Positions 8,112 to 20,569 of a DNA stretch of 41,344 bases are shown here, piece by piece. The translations under genes were made by a program, and so were the position numbers. The DNA comes from Acidobacteriaceae bacterium. Lineage in GTDB: Bacteria > Acidobacteriota > Terriglobia > Terriglobales > Acidobacteriaceae. Position 1 is the stretch's first letter. Each line of letters begins with the position of its first letter. Location: positions 1-41,344 of the forward strand of contig PLGM01000246.1 in NCBI GenBank assembly GCA_003139795.1, in the 5' to 3' direction. The notes under the pieces were generated by a model. It was not told the DNA's origin. It was given only the letters and a program-made list of their open reading frames with translations, and made no database searches.

Positions 8112-8292
8112 TATGTTTCTCTCCGTAGACGAAGCTCCGGGCGCATTGCGCCCGGCTCGCCAAGAGAGAATTCTACTCTGCGCGCTTGCGGTCCATCCCC
8201 CCGGTTCGCTCCGCAGGCGTACCGAGGGCATATTCCTCACCCTGATCAAAAGGGGTGAGCTGGCTATGAGCTTTCAGACCGCCTTCTCCGAA

Positions 8293-8589
8293 TTACTGCT
8301 GCGGCGGAGCAGTGGTTGTGGTCGTCGTTTGAACCTGCGGCTGGTCAGCGGCCGGGGTCGCGGTTGTCGTCGTCTTTTCCTTGTCCTTCACCGACTTCAC
8401 TTTATGATGCTTGTTGTACTTCGTTTTGACATCGGAGCTCTGGGTGGTTTGGGTTTGCGGGTCGGTGGTGGGAGCCTGAGTCGTCGTGGTGGTGGATTGC
8501 GTCGTGCTCTGCTGCCCAAAAGCCGGCAGCGTCATGGCAAGCACAACGGCGGATCCGAGGACAGCAGCATATAGCTTCATGGATTTCAT
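8293..8589 (-). CDS. Small secreted Thr/Gln-rich protein of unknown function
   Basis: I do not recognise a family. The 98-aa product has a clear signal peptide (MKLYAAVLGSAVVLAMTLPAFGQ, cleavage after AFG or FGQ). It is followed by a low-complexity tail with runs of Thr and Gln, a central basic patch (KYNKHHKVKSVKDKEK), and a second Thr run ending in APPQQ. There are no Cys residues and no membrane segment beyond the signal. Translation starts at ATG 8589 or 8580, and an AGGAGAAT-type ribosome site lies just upstream. It is probably an unfolded periplasmic or surface protein, with the Lys patch able to bind anionic polymer. Homopolymeric codon runs make the length prone to drift. Confidence 0.6.
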   Translation of the reverse strand: MKSMKLYAAVLGSAVVLAMTLPAFGQQSTTQSTTTTTQAPTTDPQTQTTQSSDVKTKYNKHHKVKSVKDKEKTTTTATPAADQPQVQTTTTTTAPPQQ

Positions 8590-8912
8590 TCAATTCTCCT
8601 TAATTTGCCCGGAATAGGTTGCCTGGGGTGCGCAAGGAAGCCGGCCGTGGCTCGCGGCTTCATTGGTGCTATATCCAGGGTCGCCTATCTCAGGGCGCAA
8701 TGCTGAGCAGAATGGCTCGCGCCGGGAGCCAGCGCAACCAGCGGGCGCTTGCGGACGGTTGGAGATTGGCGGCGGTCGGGCGCTTGCGGCTCAGGCACCG
8801 GATGCGGAAGGTTGCAGGCGCAGAGCGGACGAAGAGTGCTGGAGGAGCAGGACAGAGGCATCAGTGGGCCACCCGCGGGGCGAATTATGTCTTTCCCGGC
8901 CAGAGAAGATTG

Positions 8913-9242
8913 GTGAAAAGTTTGCTATCGCTGTACATCGATGGCCAGCGCGCTGCAGAGGACTTTGCCCAGGGCGCCCAATGGTTTCAAAAGGCCGCCG
9001 ATCAGGGAAGCCCGGATGCGCAGTTCGGCCTGGGTTTGCTGTATGCCGCGGGCCAGGGCATTGGACAGAGTTACCCGGACGCCTATTATTGGCTCTACCT
9101 TGCCGCCACTCCGGCGGCCCCGGTTCAAGCTAAGGCGGCAACGGCACGCGATGACGCTGCCTCGCACCTTACTCCCGACCAGTTGCAGAGCGCGAAGCAG
9201 CGCGCGGACCAATGGCTGAGCGATCATCCCCCGAAAACGTAG
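8913..9242 (+). pseudogene. Sel1-like repeat protein, C-terminal remnant
   Basis: Sel1 repeats are TPR-like helical pairs that scaffold protein contacts. The supported part is a half repeat (LYIDGQRAAEDFAQGAQWFQKAADQG), a full repeat (PDAQFGLGLLYAAGQGIGQSYPDAYYWLYLAA), and the common C-terminal helix LTPDQLQSAKQRADQW. The frame stays open upstream to 8619, but that part has no repeat pattern or coding character in any frame. The gene therefore seems to have lost its 5' portion, including any signal peptide. A GTG at 8913 after AGAGAAG could start a 109-aa product. It is either a remnant or a short gene, and I favour a remnant. Confidence 0.5.
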
Positions 9243-9368
9243 CCGCGTTTCCGCGATTCGAAATCCCCTCCGCAAGCGAATGATTCAGCCCAGGCCGCAT
9301 CCACGTTGCGTCCCCTCGCGATTCCAGCATCAGCGTACCCTTCCCACCACGTTAAGCTGTAAGAAAGC

Positions 9369-12070
<2,702 letters not shown>

Positions 12071-12074
<4 letters not shown>

Positions 12075-13186
12075 CGGCGAGCTTGCGTCAGGCAGCGGGA
12101 AGTCTGTTGGTGGTGGGCATTGGGGGCAAGGAACTGACGAATCTGGAACGCGCGTGGCTTAAGCTGGTGAGGCCGGCGGGGATCATTCTGTTCCAGCAGA
12201 ACATCGAAAATCCAACGCAAACGCGGGCGCTGCTGGGCGAAGCTACAGGACTGTGCGCAGCGCCCAGTTTTCGCTGCGTGGACGTGGAAGGCGGGGCCGT
12301 GAACCGGCTGCGCGACGCGCTGGGGCCCATCTCCTCCGCGCAGGCTGTGACGCTGGCGGCCAAGCGGACGGGGAAAAAGGGCCTGATTCGCGAGCAGGGG
12401 GAGCTGGTGGCGCAGGGCGTCAGGGCCTTCGGGTTCAACACGACGCTGGCGCCGGTGGTGGACCTGGCGCTGCCGGATTCGGCCGAGGTGCTGGGCGGGC
12501 GGGCGGCGGCGCCGACCGCGGGGGGCGTGGTGGACTATGCGCGCAACTTTCTGGAGGGGCTGGCGAAGCACGACGTGGTGGGCTGCGGCAAACATTTTCC
12601 CGGGCTCGGCGGCGGCACGCTCGATTCGCACCTGGAAACTCCGGCGATCCGGCGCAGCGGCCGCGAACTATGGCGCAAAGACCTGGCCCCCTATCGCGAA
12701 TTGCGCAGCGAACTGCCCATGATCATGGTGAACCATGCGACCTATCCCGATACGCGAGGCAAGGATCGTCCCGCGAGCGCGTCGCCTTATTGGATTACGA
12801 CCGTGCTGCGCAAGCGGATCGGTTATTGGGGCATCATCTTCTCCGACGATATGGAGATGGGCGGCATTCTCAAGCTCATGCCCATGGAAGAGGCCGCGGT
12901 TGCGGCAATCCGCGCGGGGATGGACCTGCTGGAAATCTGCCACAGCCCGGAGTTCATCCTGCGCGCCTACGAGGCGCTGATTGCCGAGGGCGAGCGCTCC
13001 GCCAGCTTCCGCAACCTGCTGCTGGCGCGGGCAGGACAGATTGCACGGCGGCGCGCCACGCTGTTTGCGAGCGGGGTTCCTCCGGCGCTCTCCGCGCGGC
13101 GGTTCGCGGCGCTGCGCGCGCGCATGTTGCGCTTCCACAAGATGATTGAAAACGCCCAGCCCGCGGCGCAGGCGCAGCCCGCATGA
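12071..13186 (+). CDS. nagZ: Beta-N-acetylhexosaminidase, glycoside hydrolase family 3 (NagZ-type)
   Basis: NagZ removes N-acetylglucosamine from GlcNAc-anhydroMurNAc-peptides in peptidoglycan recycling. The single GH3 domain shows GIILFQQNIENPTQ, the catalytic His loop KHFPGLGGGTLDSHLETP (from K174), and the nucleophile Asp in IIFSDDMEMGGI (D259/D260). No signal peptide is visible, so it is probably cytoplasmic. At 371 aa it is the usual single-domain size. A strong AGGAGAAGGG ribosome site precedes the ATG, which overlaps mutS. It overlaps anmK by ATGA at 13183. That neighbour, a kinase for the anhydroMurNAc released by NagZ, strongly supports the recycling role over chitin or other hexosaminidase roles. 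Confidence 0.92.
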
Positions 13187-14382
13187 GCGCCAAAACCATG
13201 ACCGTGGCCGGCATCATGAGCGGCACCTCGGCCGACGGAATCGACGTGGCCATCGTGCGCATCGTTCCCGGCAGGGTGCGGACCGGGCTGGCACGGACTG
13301 GGCTCACGCTCCTGGCGCATGAGGGCTTCGCGTTTCCGCTTGCATTGCGCCGCGCGGTGCTGGCGGCGATGAATGCGTCCTCCACTTCAACGGCGGAACT
13401 GGCGCGCCTCAACTGGCGACTGGGCATCGCCTACGCCGAGGCCGTACGCGCCACGCTCAAGCGGCATCCGGTCCAACTGGACCTGATCGGCTGCCACGGC
13501 CAGACGCTCTATCATCAGGCGCGCGCGACAACCTATGCGGGCCGCAGCTTAGCCTGCACCTGGCAGGCCGGCGAAGCCCAGGTGATTGCCGCCAGGCTCG
13601 GCATTCCGGTGGTTTCGAACTTCCGTCCCGCGGATATGCTGGCCGGCGGGCAGGGCGCGCCGCTGGTTCCGCTGCTCGATTACGTGCTGTTTGCGAATCC
13701 GAAGCGCGGCCGAGTGCTGCAGAACATCGGAGGCATCGCCAACCTGACCGCGATTCCCGCGGCATCCGGCCCTGAAGCAGTGATCGCCTTCGACACAGGC
13801 CCCGGCAACATGGTCGTCGATGCACTGGCTCGCGAACTCTTCGGCAAGCCGTTCGACCGCAACGGAGCCTTCGCCGCGGAGGGCGCCGTGCTTGCACCGG
13901 TGCTGACGGCCGCGTTGCGCAATCCCTACTTTCAACTCCCGCCGCCGCGCACCGCCGGGCGCGAGCAGTTTGGCCGCGAGTATGCCGCAAAGTTTCTCGC
14001 CGCCTGCCGTCGCCGCAGCAACAAGCCCGAAGACGCATTGGCCACGGCAACCGCGCTAACCGCCGAAACCATCGCCGGAAGCTACCAACGGTTCGTGCTC
14101 GCGAAGATGAGACGCGGCAAGGCAAGCCAGAGAGGCGTGGACTACATCGTCTCCGGCGGCGGCGCGCGCAACCACACCCTGATGGCCATGCTGGCGCAAC
14201 GGCTTGAACCGCTGGGCTGCGATCTGGCCGCGAGCGAAGCCTTCGGCCTTCCCGCCGAGGCGAAGGAGGCCGCGGCCTTTGCGCTGCTGGCCTGGCAAAC
14301 TTGGCATCGCCGTCCCGGCAACGTTCCCGCGGCTACGGGTGCAACACGGCCCGCGATACTGGGCCAGGTGACGTATGCGTAG
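13183..14382 (+). CDS. anmK: Anhydro-N-acetylmuramic acid kinase
   Basis: AnmK phosphorylates and opens 1,6-anhydro-N-acetylmuramic acid to MurNAc-6-phosphate, so the sugar can return to central metabolism. The diagnostic MSGTSADGIDVAIV near the N-terminus, the CHGQTLYH loop, the LQNIGGIANL strand, and IAFDTGPGNMVVDAL (catalytic Asp region) are all present. Near the end, VSGGGARNHTLM binds nucleotide. At 399 aa it is somewhat longer than the roughly 370 aa E. coli protein. Start ATG 13183 overlaps the nagZ stop; an internal ATG at 13198 is an alternative. The stop is shared with the next gene through an 8-bp overlap. MurQ, the usual next enzyme, is not in the window. Confidence 0.95.
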   Translation: MSAKTMTVAGIMSGTSADGIDVAIVRIVPGRVRTGLARTGLTLLAHEGFAFPLALRRAVLAAMNASSTSTAELARLNWRLGIAYAEAVRATLKRHPVQLDLIGCHGQTLYHQARATTYAGRSLACTWQAGEAQVIAARLGIPVVSNFRPADMLAGGQGAPLVPLLDYVLFANPKRGRVLQNIGGIANLTAIPAASGPEAVIAFDTGPGNMVVDALARELFGKPFDRNGAFAAEGAVLAPVLTAALRNPYFQLPPPRTAGREQFGREYAAKFLAACRRRSNKPEDALATATALTAETIAGSYQRFVLAKMRRGKASQRGVDYIVSGGGARNHTLMAMLAQRLEPLGCDLAASEAFGLPAEAKEAAAFALLAWQTWHRRPGNVPAATGATRPAILGQVTYA

Positions 14383-15886
14383 GCTGCTGGCGCTGGCAGC
14401 CTTGCTTGCCCTTGCCGGCTGCCACTCAGCGCCAAGAGACCCCCGCACAGTGGTCTTTCTCATCGAAAGCAGCCCCGCGAACCTCGATCCCCGCATCGGC
14501 ACCGACGCCCAGTCGCAGCGCATCGGCGCACTCCTCTTCGACGGCCTGGTGGCTCACGATGCGAGTTTTCAATTCACCCCGGCGTTGGCCGAACGCTGGG
14601 AGCAGCCCAACCCGATCACGTTCGTTTTTCATCTGCGTGGTGGCGTGCGCTTCCACGACGGCCGACTCCTGACCGCGCGCGATGTGGCCTGGACCATCGA
14701 CTCCATGCGCACCGGCGCCGTGATCTCGCCCAGGGCCGCGGCCTACGCCTCCGTCGACACCATCGAAGCTCGCGACGACCGCACCGTCGTTTTTCGCCTG
14801 AAACGCCCCGACAATTTTCTGCTTACCAATCTCTCCACCGGAGCCATGGGAATTGTTCCCGCGGCCAGCGGGCGCGACTTCTGGCAGCATCCCATCGGCA
14901 CCGGACCGTTCCGCTTCGTTAGCCAGCAGATCGATCAAGACGTGACCGTCGAGCGCAATCCTCTCAGTTGGTCCGTCGTGCCCAGGCTCGACAGGGTGCG
15001 CTTCGCCGTGGTGCCCGACGCCATTACCGAGTCGCTTGAGCTCGAAAAAGGCTCCGGCGACGTGGCCATAAATTCCCTGCCCATGGATTCACTCGCCGTG
15101 CTCGCCGCGCGCCCCAACCTGCAAGTGGAAGAGACCGGGGGCACGGAGATTCAATATCTCGGCTTCAACCTGCGCGACACATTGCTCCAGGATGCGCGCG
15201 TGCGCCAGGCCATTGCCTGCGCCATCGACCGGGAACTCATCATTCACACGCTCCTGCGCGGCCACGGCCAGCCCGCATTGAGCCTGCTGCCTCCCGGTCA
15301 TTGGGCGTTCGCCGGCGACGTTCCGCGCTACGATTTCGATCCGGCGCGGGCGGAGCGCCTTCTGGATGAGGCCGGCCACGCGCGTTTGAGCGACGGCACG
15401 CGTTTTCACCTGGCCATGAAGACCAGCAATGACGAGGGAACCCGCCTGCTCGCCGCCGTCTTGCAGCAGCAACTGGGGGCGGTGGGCATTGCTCTCGACC
15501 TGCGCAGCTACGAGTACGCCACCTTCTACTCCGACGTCACGCGCGGCGCCTTTCAGATGTACTCGCTGCGCTGGATCGGCATCGAGCAGCCGGATATCTT
15601 CAGCTACGCCTTCTCGACCGCGCGCTTCTCTCCCCAAGGCGCCAATCGCAGCCACTATTCGAACCCCCGCCTCGATTCCCTGCTCGACGACGCTGCCCAA
15701 AGCGAAGATACGGCACGCCGCCGCGCCGACTACGCCGAGGTCCAACAGATTCTCGCCCGCGATCTGCCGGCCATCAACCTCTGGTATCGGGATACGGTGG
15801 TGGTGCACAACCGGCGCCTCACCCACGTGATTCCTTCGCCGTCGGGAAGTTACACCTTTCTGGAGGCCGCCGAACTGGCGAATTGA
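14375..15886 (+). CDS. ABC transporter solute-binding lipoprotein, family 5 (peptide type)
   Basis: This is the extracytoplasmic binding protein of a peptide/oligopeptide ABC importer (SBP_bac_5). The N-terminus is a lipoprotein signal with lipobox LAGC (LLALAALLALAGCHS). Family landmarks are the early SSPANLDPRIGTDAQSQRIG, PALAERWEQPNPITFVFHLRGGVRFHDGR, and the late DPARAERLLDEAG and LPAINLWYRDTVVV segments. At 503 aa it is full length. It starts inside the anmK stop region (8-bp overlap), so it belongs to the nagZ-anmK transcript. That context makes cell-wall peptides or muropeptides a reasonable ligand (compare MppA in E. coli), but this is inference. No permease or ATPase genes for it are here. 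From 15887 to 16173 I see no gene. Confidence 0.88.
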   Translation: MRRLLALAALLALAGCHSAPRDPRTVVFLIESSPANLDPRIGTDAQSQRIGALLFDGLVAHDASFQFTPALAERWEQPNPITFVFHLRGGVRFHDGRLLTARDVAWTIDSMRTGAVISPRAAAYASVDTIEARDDRTVVFRLKRPDNFLLTNLSTGAMGIVPAASGRDFWQHPIGTGPFRFVSQQIDQDVTVERNPLSWSVVPRLDRVRFAVVPDAITESLELEKGSGDVAINSLPMDSLAVLAARPNLQVEETGGTEIQYLGFNLRDTLLQDARVRQAIACAIDRELIIHTLLRGHGQPALSLLPPGHWAFAGDVPRYDFDPARAERLLDEAGHARLSDGTRFHLAMKTSNDEGTRLLAAVLQQQLGAVGIALDLRSYEYATFYSDVTRGAFQMYSLRWIGIEQPDIFSYAFSTARFSPQGANRSHYSNPRLDSLLDDAAQSEDTARRRADYAEVQQILARDLPAINLWYRDTVVVHNRRLTHVIPSPSGSYTFLEAAELAN

Positions 15887-16173
15887 GACCTGATCGGGAA
15901 GCGCGTGAACCTGTCTTGCACCGCATGCTGCATGCTCCCAGGGTTTGCCCCGGTCTGGAATGCACAGTTTTCGCCTTCCGGTTCTCTTAAGGTTATAGAA
16001 TTCGCAACCTGGGCGAAATCAACCCCTTGCGATCACTCTGCGAGGCTTCTTTTTCAATCCGGCACACGGTGGAACGACTCTCTCAACCTTTTGGCGCATT
16101 GGTTCGTCTACCGGTATAGAAACGACTTTCCCGCCCGGCTGCCGACAAGCTTCGGTCCGTGGAGAAATGGCTT

Positions 16174-17448
16174 ATGAACAGCAAGTTGAAGATTCCGGTT
16201 CCTCGCACCATGGTGTGCGTGGCGCTGTCGATCGCACTCCTGGTTGCGGCAGGGCTGGCCGCAGCCATGGCCGGAGCGCAGACGGCCGCCAATTTCGGGG
16301 GAACGATCACCGCCATCAACGGCAACACACTAACGATGAAGACCGATGCGGGCGACGTTCGCCAGGTTGACGTTCCTTCAACAGCGGCAATCCTGCGCAT
16401 CGCTCCCGGAGAAAAGAATTTGAGCGCCGCGGTGACGATTGCGTTCAGCGATCTGGAAACCGGGGACCGTGTGCTGGTGAAGGTCGATCCAGGCTTGTCC
16501 GGCCCCACGGCACAGGCGCTTCGGATTGTCGCCATCAAGCAGGCCGACGTGGCCCTGAAGCAGCAGAAGGACCGCGAAGACTGGCAGCAGCGCGGCGTGG
16601 GCGGACTGGTGAAGAGCGTTGACAGCGCAAACGGCGTCATTGTGTTGGCCAGCGGCTCGGGAGCCACGGCCAAGACCATCACCGTGCACACCACCAAGAC
16701 CACCATGCTCAAACGCTACGCACCCGCCTCCGTACGCTTCGATGCAGCTCTGCCTGCGCCCATCGACGCGATTCACCTCGGCGACCAGTTGCGGGCGCGC
16801 GGCCAAAAGAATTCCGACGGCTCCCAGATCGACGCCGAAGAGGTGATCGCAGGCACCTTCCGCAATATCTCCGGAGCCATCAGCTCGATTGACGCCGCCG
16901 GGTCCGCCTTCGTAGTCAAGGATCTGGCCACCAAGAAACCGGTCACCATCCACATCACTCCGGACGCGCAGATGCGCCGGCTTCCGGACCGCATGGCGCA
17001 GATGCTCGCGGTGCGGCTGAAAGGAAGCTCCGCTGGATCGGGCGGGAACGTACAGTCAGCAAGCAATTACTCGGCGCAGACCCAGCGCGGCGGCCAGGGG
17101 GGCCCGGGCGCAACCCGCCTGGGTGGCCAGAGCGATGGCAACGGCCAGAGCGGCCAACCGAGCAGTGCGGGCGGTAGCCAGGGCGGTGGAGGCGGGCAAT
17201 GGTCTGGTCAGGGTGGCGGCGATCCCAATCAGATGCTCAGCAGCTTGCCCCCTATTCCACTCTCCGACCTGAAGAAAGGCGACGCGGTGATGCTGGTTTC
17301 AACTGACGGCACAACCGACGTTACCGCGATCACCCTGCTGGCGGGCGTTGAGCCGCTGCTCCAGGCTCCTGCGGCCAGCCAGAGCCTGCTGAACAACTGG
17401 AGCATGAGCTCCGGCGCGGGCGGCGCGGCCGATGCGGCAGCCCAGTAG
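16174..17448 (+). CDS. Secreted DUF5666-like protein with Gly/Gln/Ser-rich linker
   Basis: This resembles the DUF5666 family, tandem small beta-barrel repeats of unknown function seen in Acidobacteriota and other phyla. I chose ATG 16174, which has GGAGAAA upstream; an in-frame GTG at 16159 is less likely. A signal peptide precedes AQTAANFGG. Repeats begin with FGGTITAINGNTLTMKTD, VGGLVKSVDSANGVIVLAS and ISGAISSIDAAGSAFVVKD. Each alternates strands of about 10 residues and ends with a GDxV-type turn. From about residue 290 to 355 there is a low-complexity Gly/Gln/Ser stretch. A last strand set (LSDLKKGDAVMLVSTDGT) follows. It ends 38 bp before the TonB-dependent receptor, so the two are probably co-transcribed. 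Function is unknown; a periplasmic or surface partner of the receptor is conceivable. Confidence 0.72.
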   Translation: MNSKLKIPVPRTMVCVALSIALLVAAGLAAAMAGAQTAANFGGTITAINGNTLTMKTDAGDVRQVDVPSTAAILRIAPGEKNLSAAVTIAFSDLETGDRVLVKVDPGLSGPTAQALRIVAIKQADVALKQQKDREDWQQRGVGGLVKSVDSANGVIVLASGSGATAKTITVHTTKTTMLKRYAPASVRFDAALPAPIDAIHLGDQLRARGQKNSDGSQIDAEEVIAGTFRNISGAISSIDAAGSAFVVKDLATKKPVTIHITPDAQMRRLPDRMAQMLAVRLKGSSAGSGGNVQSASNYSAQTQRGGQGGPGATRLGGQSDGNGQSGQPSSAGGSQGGGGGQWSGQGGGDPNQMLSSLPPIPLSDLKKGDAVMLVSTDGTTDVTAITLLAGVEPLLQAPAASQSLLNNWSMSSGAGGAADAAAQ

Positions 17449-17486
17449 ACGCACTCACCCATTCATAGGAAACAAGCGAGGAACTC

Positions 17487-20400
17487 GTGTATTCAAGATT
17501 GCATAGCTTTCATCGATCTATCTTTGCCCTGGCGCTCGGTTTCTCCGGTATGCTCATGGCACAGGGGCAAACGCCCGCGCCGCCAGTGCAAACTCCTGTG
17601 CAACGGGTGCAAACTCCTGCGCCCGTCGCGGCTGCGGCCCCGGCGACAACGGCCACATTGCGCGGCCACATCGCCGACCCCACGGGGGCGCTGATCCCCG
17701 GCGCAAAGATCACCGTCACCACCCCGGCTGGAACCGTTGTCACTACCGTGACCGCGGACTCCTCCGGCGCCTATCTGGTTACCGGACTGGGGCCCGGCAG
17801 CTACATTGTGCAGGCCAGCTTTCCGGGCTTCGCTCCCTTTGCTTCGCCTGCCATTCAACTTGCGGCCGGCCAGGCCAAGCGCGCGGACATTTCCATGGCC
17901 ATCGAAGTGGCCGAGCAAAGCGTGATCGTGACCGACGAGTCCCCTGCTGTCAACATCGACGCTGCCGGCAACGCCAGCGCCATTGTTCTGAAGGGCAAGG
18001 ACCTGGAAGCACTCTCCGACGATCCGGACGAACTGTCGAACGAACTGACGGCCCTGGCCGGACCCTCCGCCGGACCCAACGGCGGACAGATCTACATCGA
18101 CGGGTTCACCGGCGGCCAACTGCCGCCCAAATCGGCCATCCGCGAAATCCGCATCAATCAGAACCCATTCTCCGCCGAGTTCGACTCCCTGGGCTATGGG
18201 CGCATCGAAATCCTCACCAAGCCCGGCACCGACAAGCTGCACGGACGCTTCTTCGGCCAGGGCAACGACGACGCCTTCAACACCGGCAACCCGTTCACCA
18301 AAGTGATTCCCGCTTACCACAGCTACCAAGTCAATGGCACCCTGAACGGATCGCTTTCCAAAAAGGCATCCTTCTTCGTCAGCGTGGAACAGCGCAACAA
18401 TCAGAACGCCAGCATCTACAGCGCCGATACGGCCATTCTGGATTCGTCCACGGGCCTTTACAGCGCGGGCATTGTCGCCGGCGGACTCTTCAGCCCGCAA
18501 ACACGCACCAACGTCTCCCCGCGCATCGACCTGCAACTGGGCCAGAAGAACACCCTGACGTTGCGCTACCAGTTTTATCGCAGCAGCCAGAGCGGCCAGA
18601 TCGGCTCCACTTCCTTGCCCACACAGTCCAGCACGTCCACCTCGACGGAAAACACCATCCAGGTCAGCGACTCGCTGATCGTCAACGAGCACATCGTCAA
18701 CGAGACCCGCTTCCAGTATCTCCGCGACATTGCAACCTCAACTCCGGTCAGCGCCGCGCCCACGGTCTCGGTTCCCGGATCGTTTTCCGGCGGCGGCAAC
18801 TCCGGCCAAATTTCCAACGATCACCAGGATCACCTGGAGTTGCAAAACCTGACCACCATGTCCGTCGGCGCGCACGCCATCAAGTTTGGCACCCGCCTGC
18901 GCGACAACCGCGACGCCAACTCCACCAACGGGGGTTTCAACGGCAGCTTCGAATTCCCCTCGCTGGGCGCCTACGTGGCCACGCTCAACGGCCTTGCCCA
19001 GGGTGAAACCTTCGCGCAGATCGCCGCGGGATGTTCCCTGCAGGGAGGCTGCATTCCCAACAAGCTGACCTACACCACAGGTCCCCTAGGCGCCCAGGCC
19101 AACGTCTTTGACGCAGCGGTCTTTGTCCAGGACGACTGGAAGGCCAACCAGTTCCTGACGCTCTCCGGGGGCCTGCGCTTTGAGTCGCAAAATCACGTCG
19201 CCGACCACGACGACTGGGGTCCGCGCGCCTCTTTTGCCTATGCTCTCGACGGCCACAAGAACAAAAAGCAGGCCAAGACCGTGTTGCGCGGTGGATATGG
19301 ATTCTTCTATAACCGATTCTCGCTCGGCAACGAGCTGTCGGCCACGCGCTTCAGCGGCGGCGCCAGCACCCAGCAACAGGCTGCCATCAACGATCCAACG
19401 TGCTTCAACGCCACCAGTTTGAGCGACCTCGATCTGTCCACATGCGGCCCGGCTGCTTCGAACACCAGCACCATTGTTCAGGTCGCGCCCAGCTACCACT
19501 CTCCCACCACCGAGCAGTTTGGAACCAGCCTGGAGCGCCAGGTGACCAAGACAACCACGCTCACAGCCACCTACCTGCACTCCTACGGCGTTCACCAGAC
19601 GGCCACGCGCGACTCGAATGCCTATCTGCCCGGAACCTTCCTGTATGGCAGTTCCACCTTGACCGGCACGCGGCCCAATCCCTCCCTTGGCATTGTGAAC
19701 GAATTCTACCCCGAGGCCGTTTTCAAGCAGAATCAGCTCATTGTGAACCTCAATGCGCGCTTCACGCCCAACTTCAGCATCATGGGCTTCTATAACTTCA
19801 CCGTGGCCAACTCCGACACCGGAACCGCGGCGAATTCCTACGACCTGATGCAGGGTTACGGGCGCGCTCCCTTTGCCGCCCGCAACATGCTCTTCCTGAT
19901 GGGCAACTACACAGCTAAGTGGGGCATCACCTTCAATCCCTTCCTGATTGCCCAGGCGGGCAGGCCCTTCAACATCACCACCGGCTACGACCTCACCGGC
20001 GACAACTTCTTCAACGACCGTCCGTCGTACGCAACCGCGGCGTCCGATTCAGCCAACGTGGTCACCACCAGCTACGGAGTCTTCGACACCGTGCCGCAGC
20101 CCGGAGAAACCATCATTCCCTCGAACATGGGCAACGGTCCGGCCGCGGTCGCCGTGAATTTGCGCATTGGCCGCTCCTGGGGCATCGGTCCCAAGCTGGC
20201 GGCTGCCGGCGGCGACAGCGGCGGGCCGCCTCCGGGCGGCGGTCCCGGAGGAGGAGGCGGGCGTGGCGGCGGCCCCGGAGGCGGCGGATTTGGCCCCGGA
20301 GGATTTGGTGGCGGGGGCCGTGGCGGGCCAGGCGGACCGGGTGGCGCCAGCACCGGCCACAAATACTCCCTCAACTTCAACGTGCAGGCGCTGAATCTGT

Positions 20401-20546
20401 TCAACGACATCGACTACGGGACCCCAATCGGCACCGTGATTCCCGGCTCAACCCGATTCGGACAGTCCACCAGCCTGGCCGGCGGAATCTTCTCCTCCGG
20501 CGCGGCGGCGCGGCGCATCTTCTTCCAGGCTTCCTTCCAGTTCTGA
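17487..20546 (+). CDS. Oar-like TonB-dependent outer-membrane receptor with carboxypeptidase-regulatory-like domain
   Basis: The 1019-aa product is an outer-membrane beta-barrel of the Oar-like group abundant in Acidobacteriota, thought to take up large substrates such as glycans or peptides. GTG 17487 follows GAGGAA. A signal peptide ends near LMAQG, followed by a Pro/Gln/Thr linker. A CarboxypepD_reg/CNA-B-like domain comes next (ATLRGHIADPTGALIPGAKI). Then comes the plug (QIYIDGFTGGQLPPKSAIREI and RIEILTKPGTDKLHGRFF). The barrel follows, ending in the aromatic FFQASFQF. Near the C-terminus an unusual run of about 50 residues is nearly all Gly/Pro (about residues 910-958), probably an extracellular loop. 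No TonB box can be pointed to. It pairs with the upstream DUF5666-like gene and is closed by a strong terminator. Confidence 0.9.
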   Translation: MYSRLHSFHRSIFALALGFSGMLMAQGQTPAPPVQTPVQRVQTPAPVAAAAPATTATLRGHIADPTGALIPGAKITVTTPAGTVVTTVTADSSGAYLVTGLGPGSYIVQASFPGFAPFASPAIQLAAGQAKRADISMAIEVAEQSVIVTDESPAVNIDAAGNASAIVLKGKDLEALSDDPDELSNELTALAGPSAGPNGGQIYIDGFTGGQLPPKSAIREIRINQNPFSAEFDSLGYGRIEILTKPGTDKLHGRFFGQGNDDAFNTGNPFTKVIPAYHSYQVNGTLNGSLSKKASFFVSVEQRNNQNASIYSADTAILDSSTGLYSAGIVAGGLFSPQTRTNVSPRIDLQLGQKNTLTLRYQFYRSSQSGQIGSTSLPTQSSTSTSTENTIQVSDSLIVNEHIVNETRFQYLRDIATSTPVSAAPTVSVPGSFSGGGNSGQISNDHQDHLELQNLTTMSVGAHAIKFGTRLRDNRDANSTNGGFNGSFEFPSLGAYVATLNGLAQGETFAQIAAGCSLQGGCIPNKLTYTTGPLGAQANVFDAAVFVQDDWKANQFLTLSGGLRFESQNHVADHDDWGPRASFAYALDGHKNKKQAKTVLRGGYGFFYNRFSLGNELSATRFSGGASTQQQAAINDPTCFNATSLSDLDLSTCGPAASNTSTIVQVAPSYHSPTTEQFGTSLERQVTKTTTLTATYLHSYGVHQTATRDSNAYLPGTFLYGSSTLTGTRPNPSLGIVNEFYPEAVFKQNQLIVNLNARFTPNFSIMGFYNFTVANSDTGTAANSYDLMQGYGRAPFAARNMLFLMGNYTAKWGITFNPFLIAQAGRPFNITTGYDLTGDNFFNDRPSYATAASDSANVVTTSYGVFDTVPQPGETIIPSNMGNGPAAVAVNLRIGRSWGIGPKLAAAGGDSGGPPPGGGPGGGGGRGGGPGGGGFGPGGFGGGGRGGPGGPGGASTGHKYSLNFNVQALNLFNDIDYGTPIGTVIPGSTRFGQSTSLAGGIFSSGAAARRIFFQASFQF

Positions 20547-20569
20547 TCGACGAAGACCTGACGAACAGA

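Noticed and set aside
15905..16177. 90-codon plus-strand frame between the solute-binding protein and the DUF5666-like gene
   Set aside because: No ribosome site, no domain, and Cys/Trp-rich random-looking composition.
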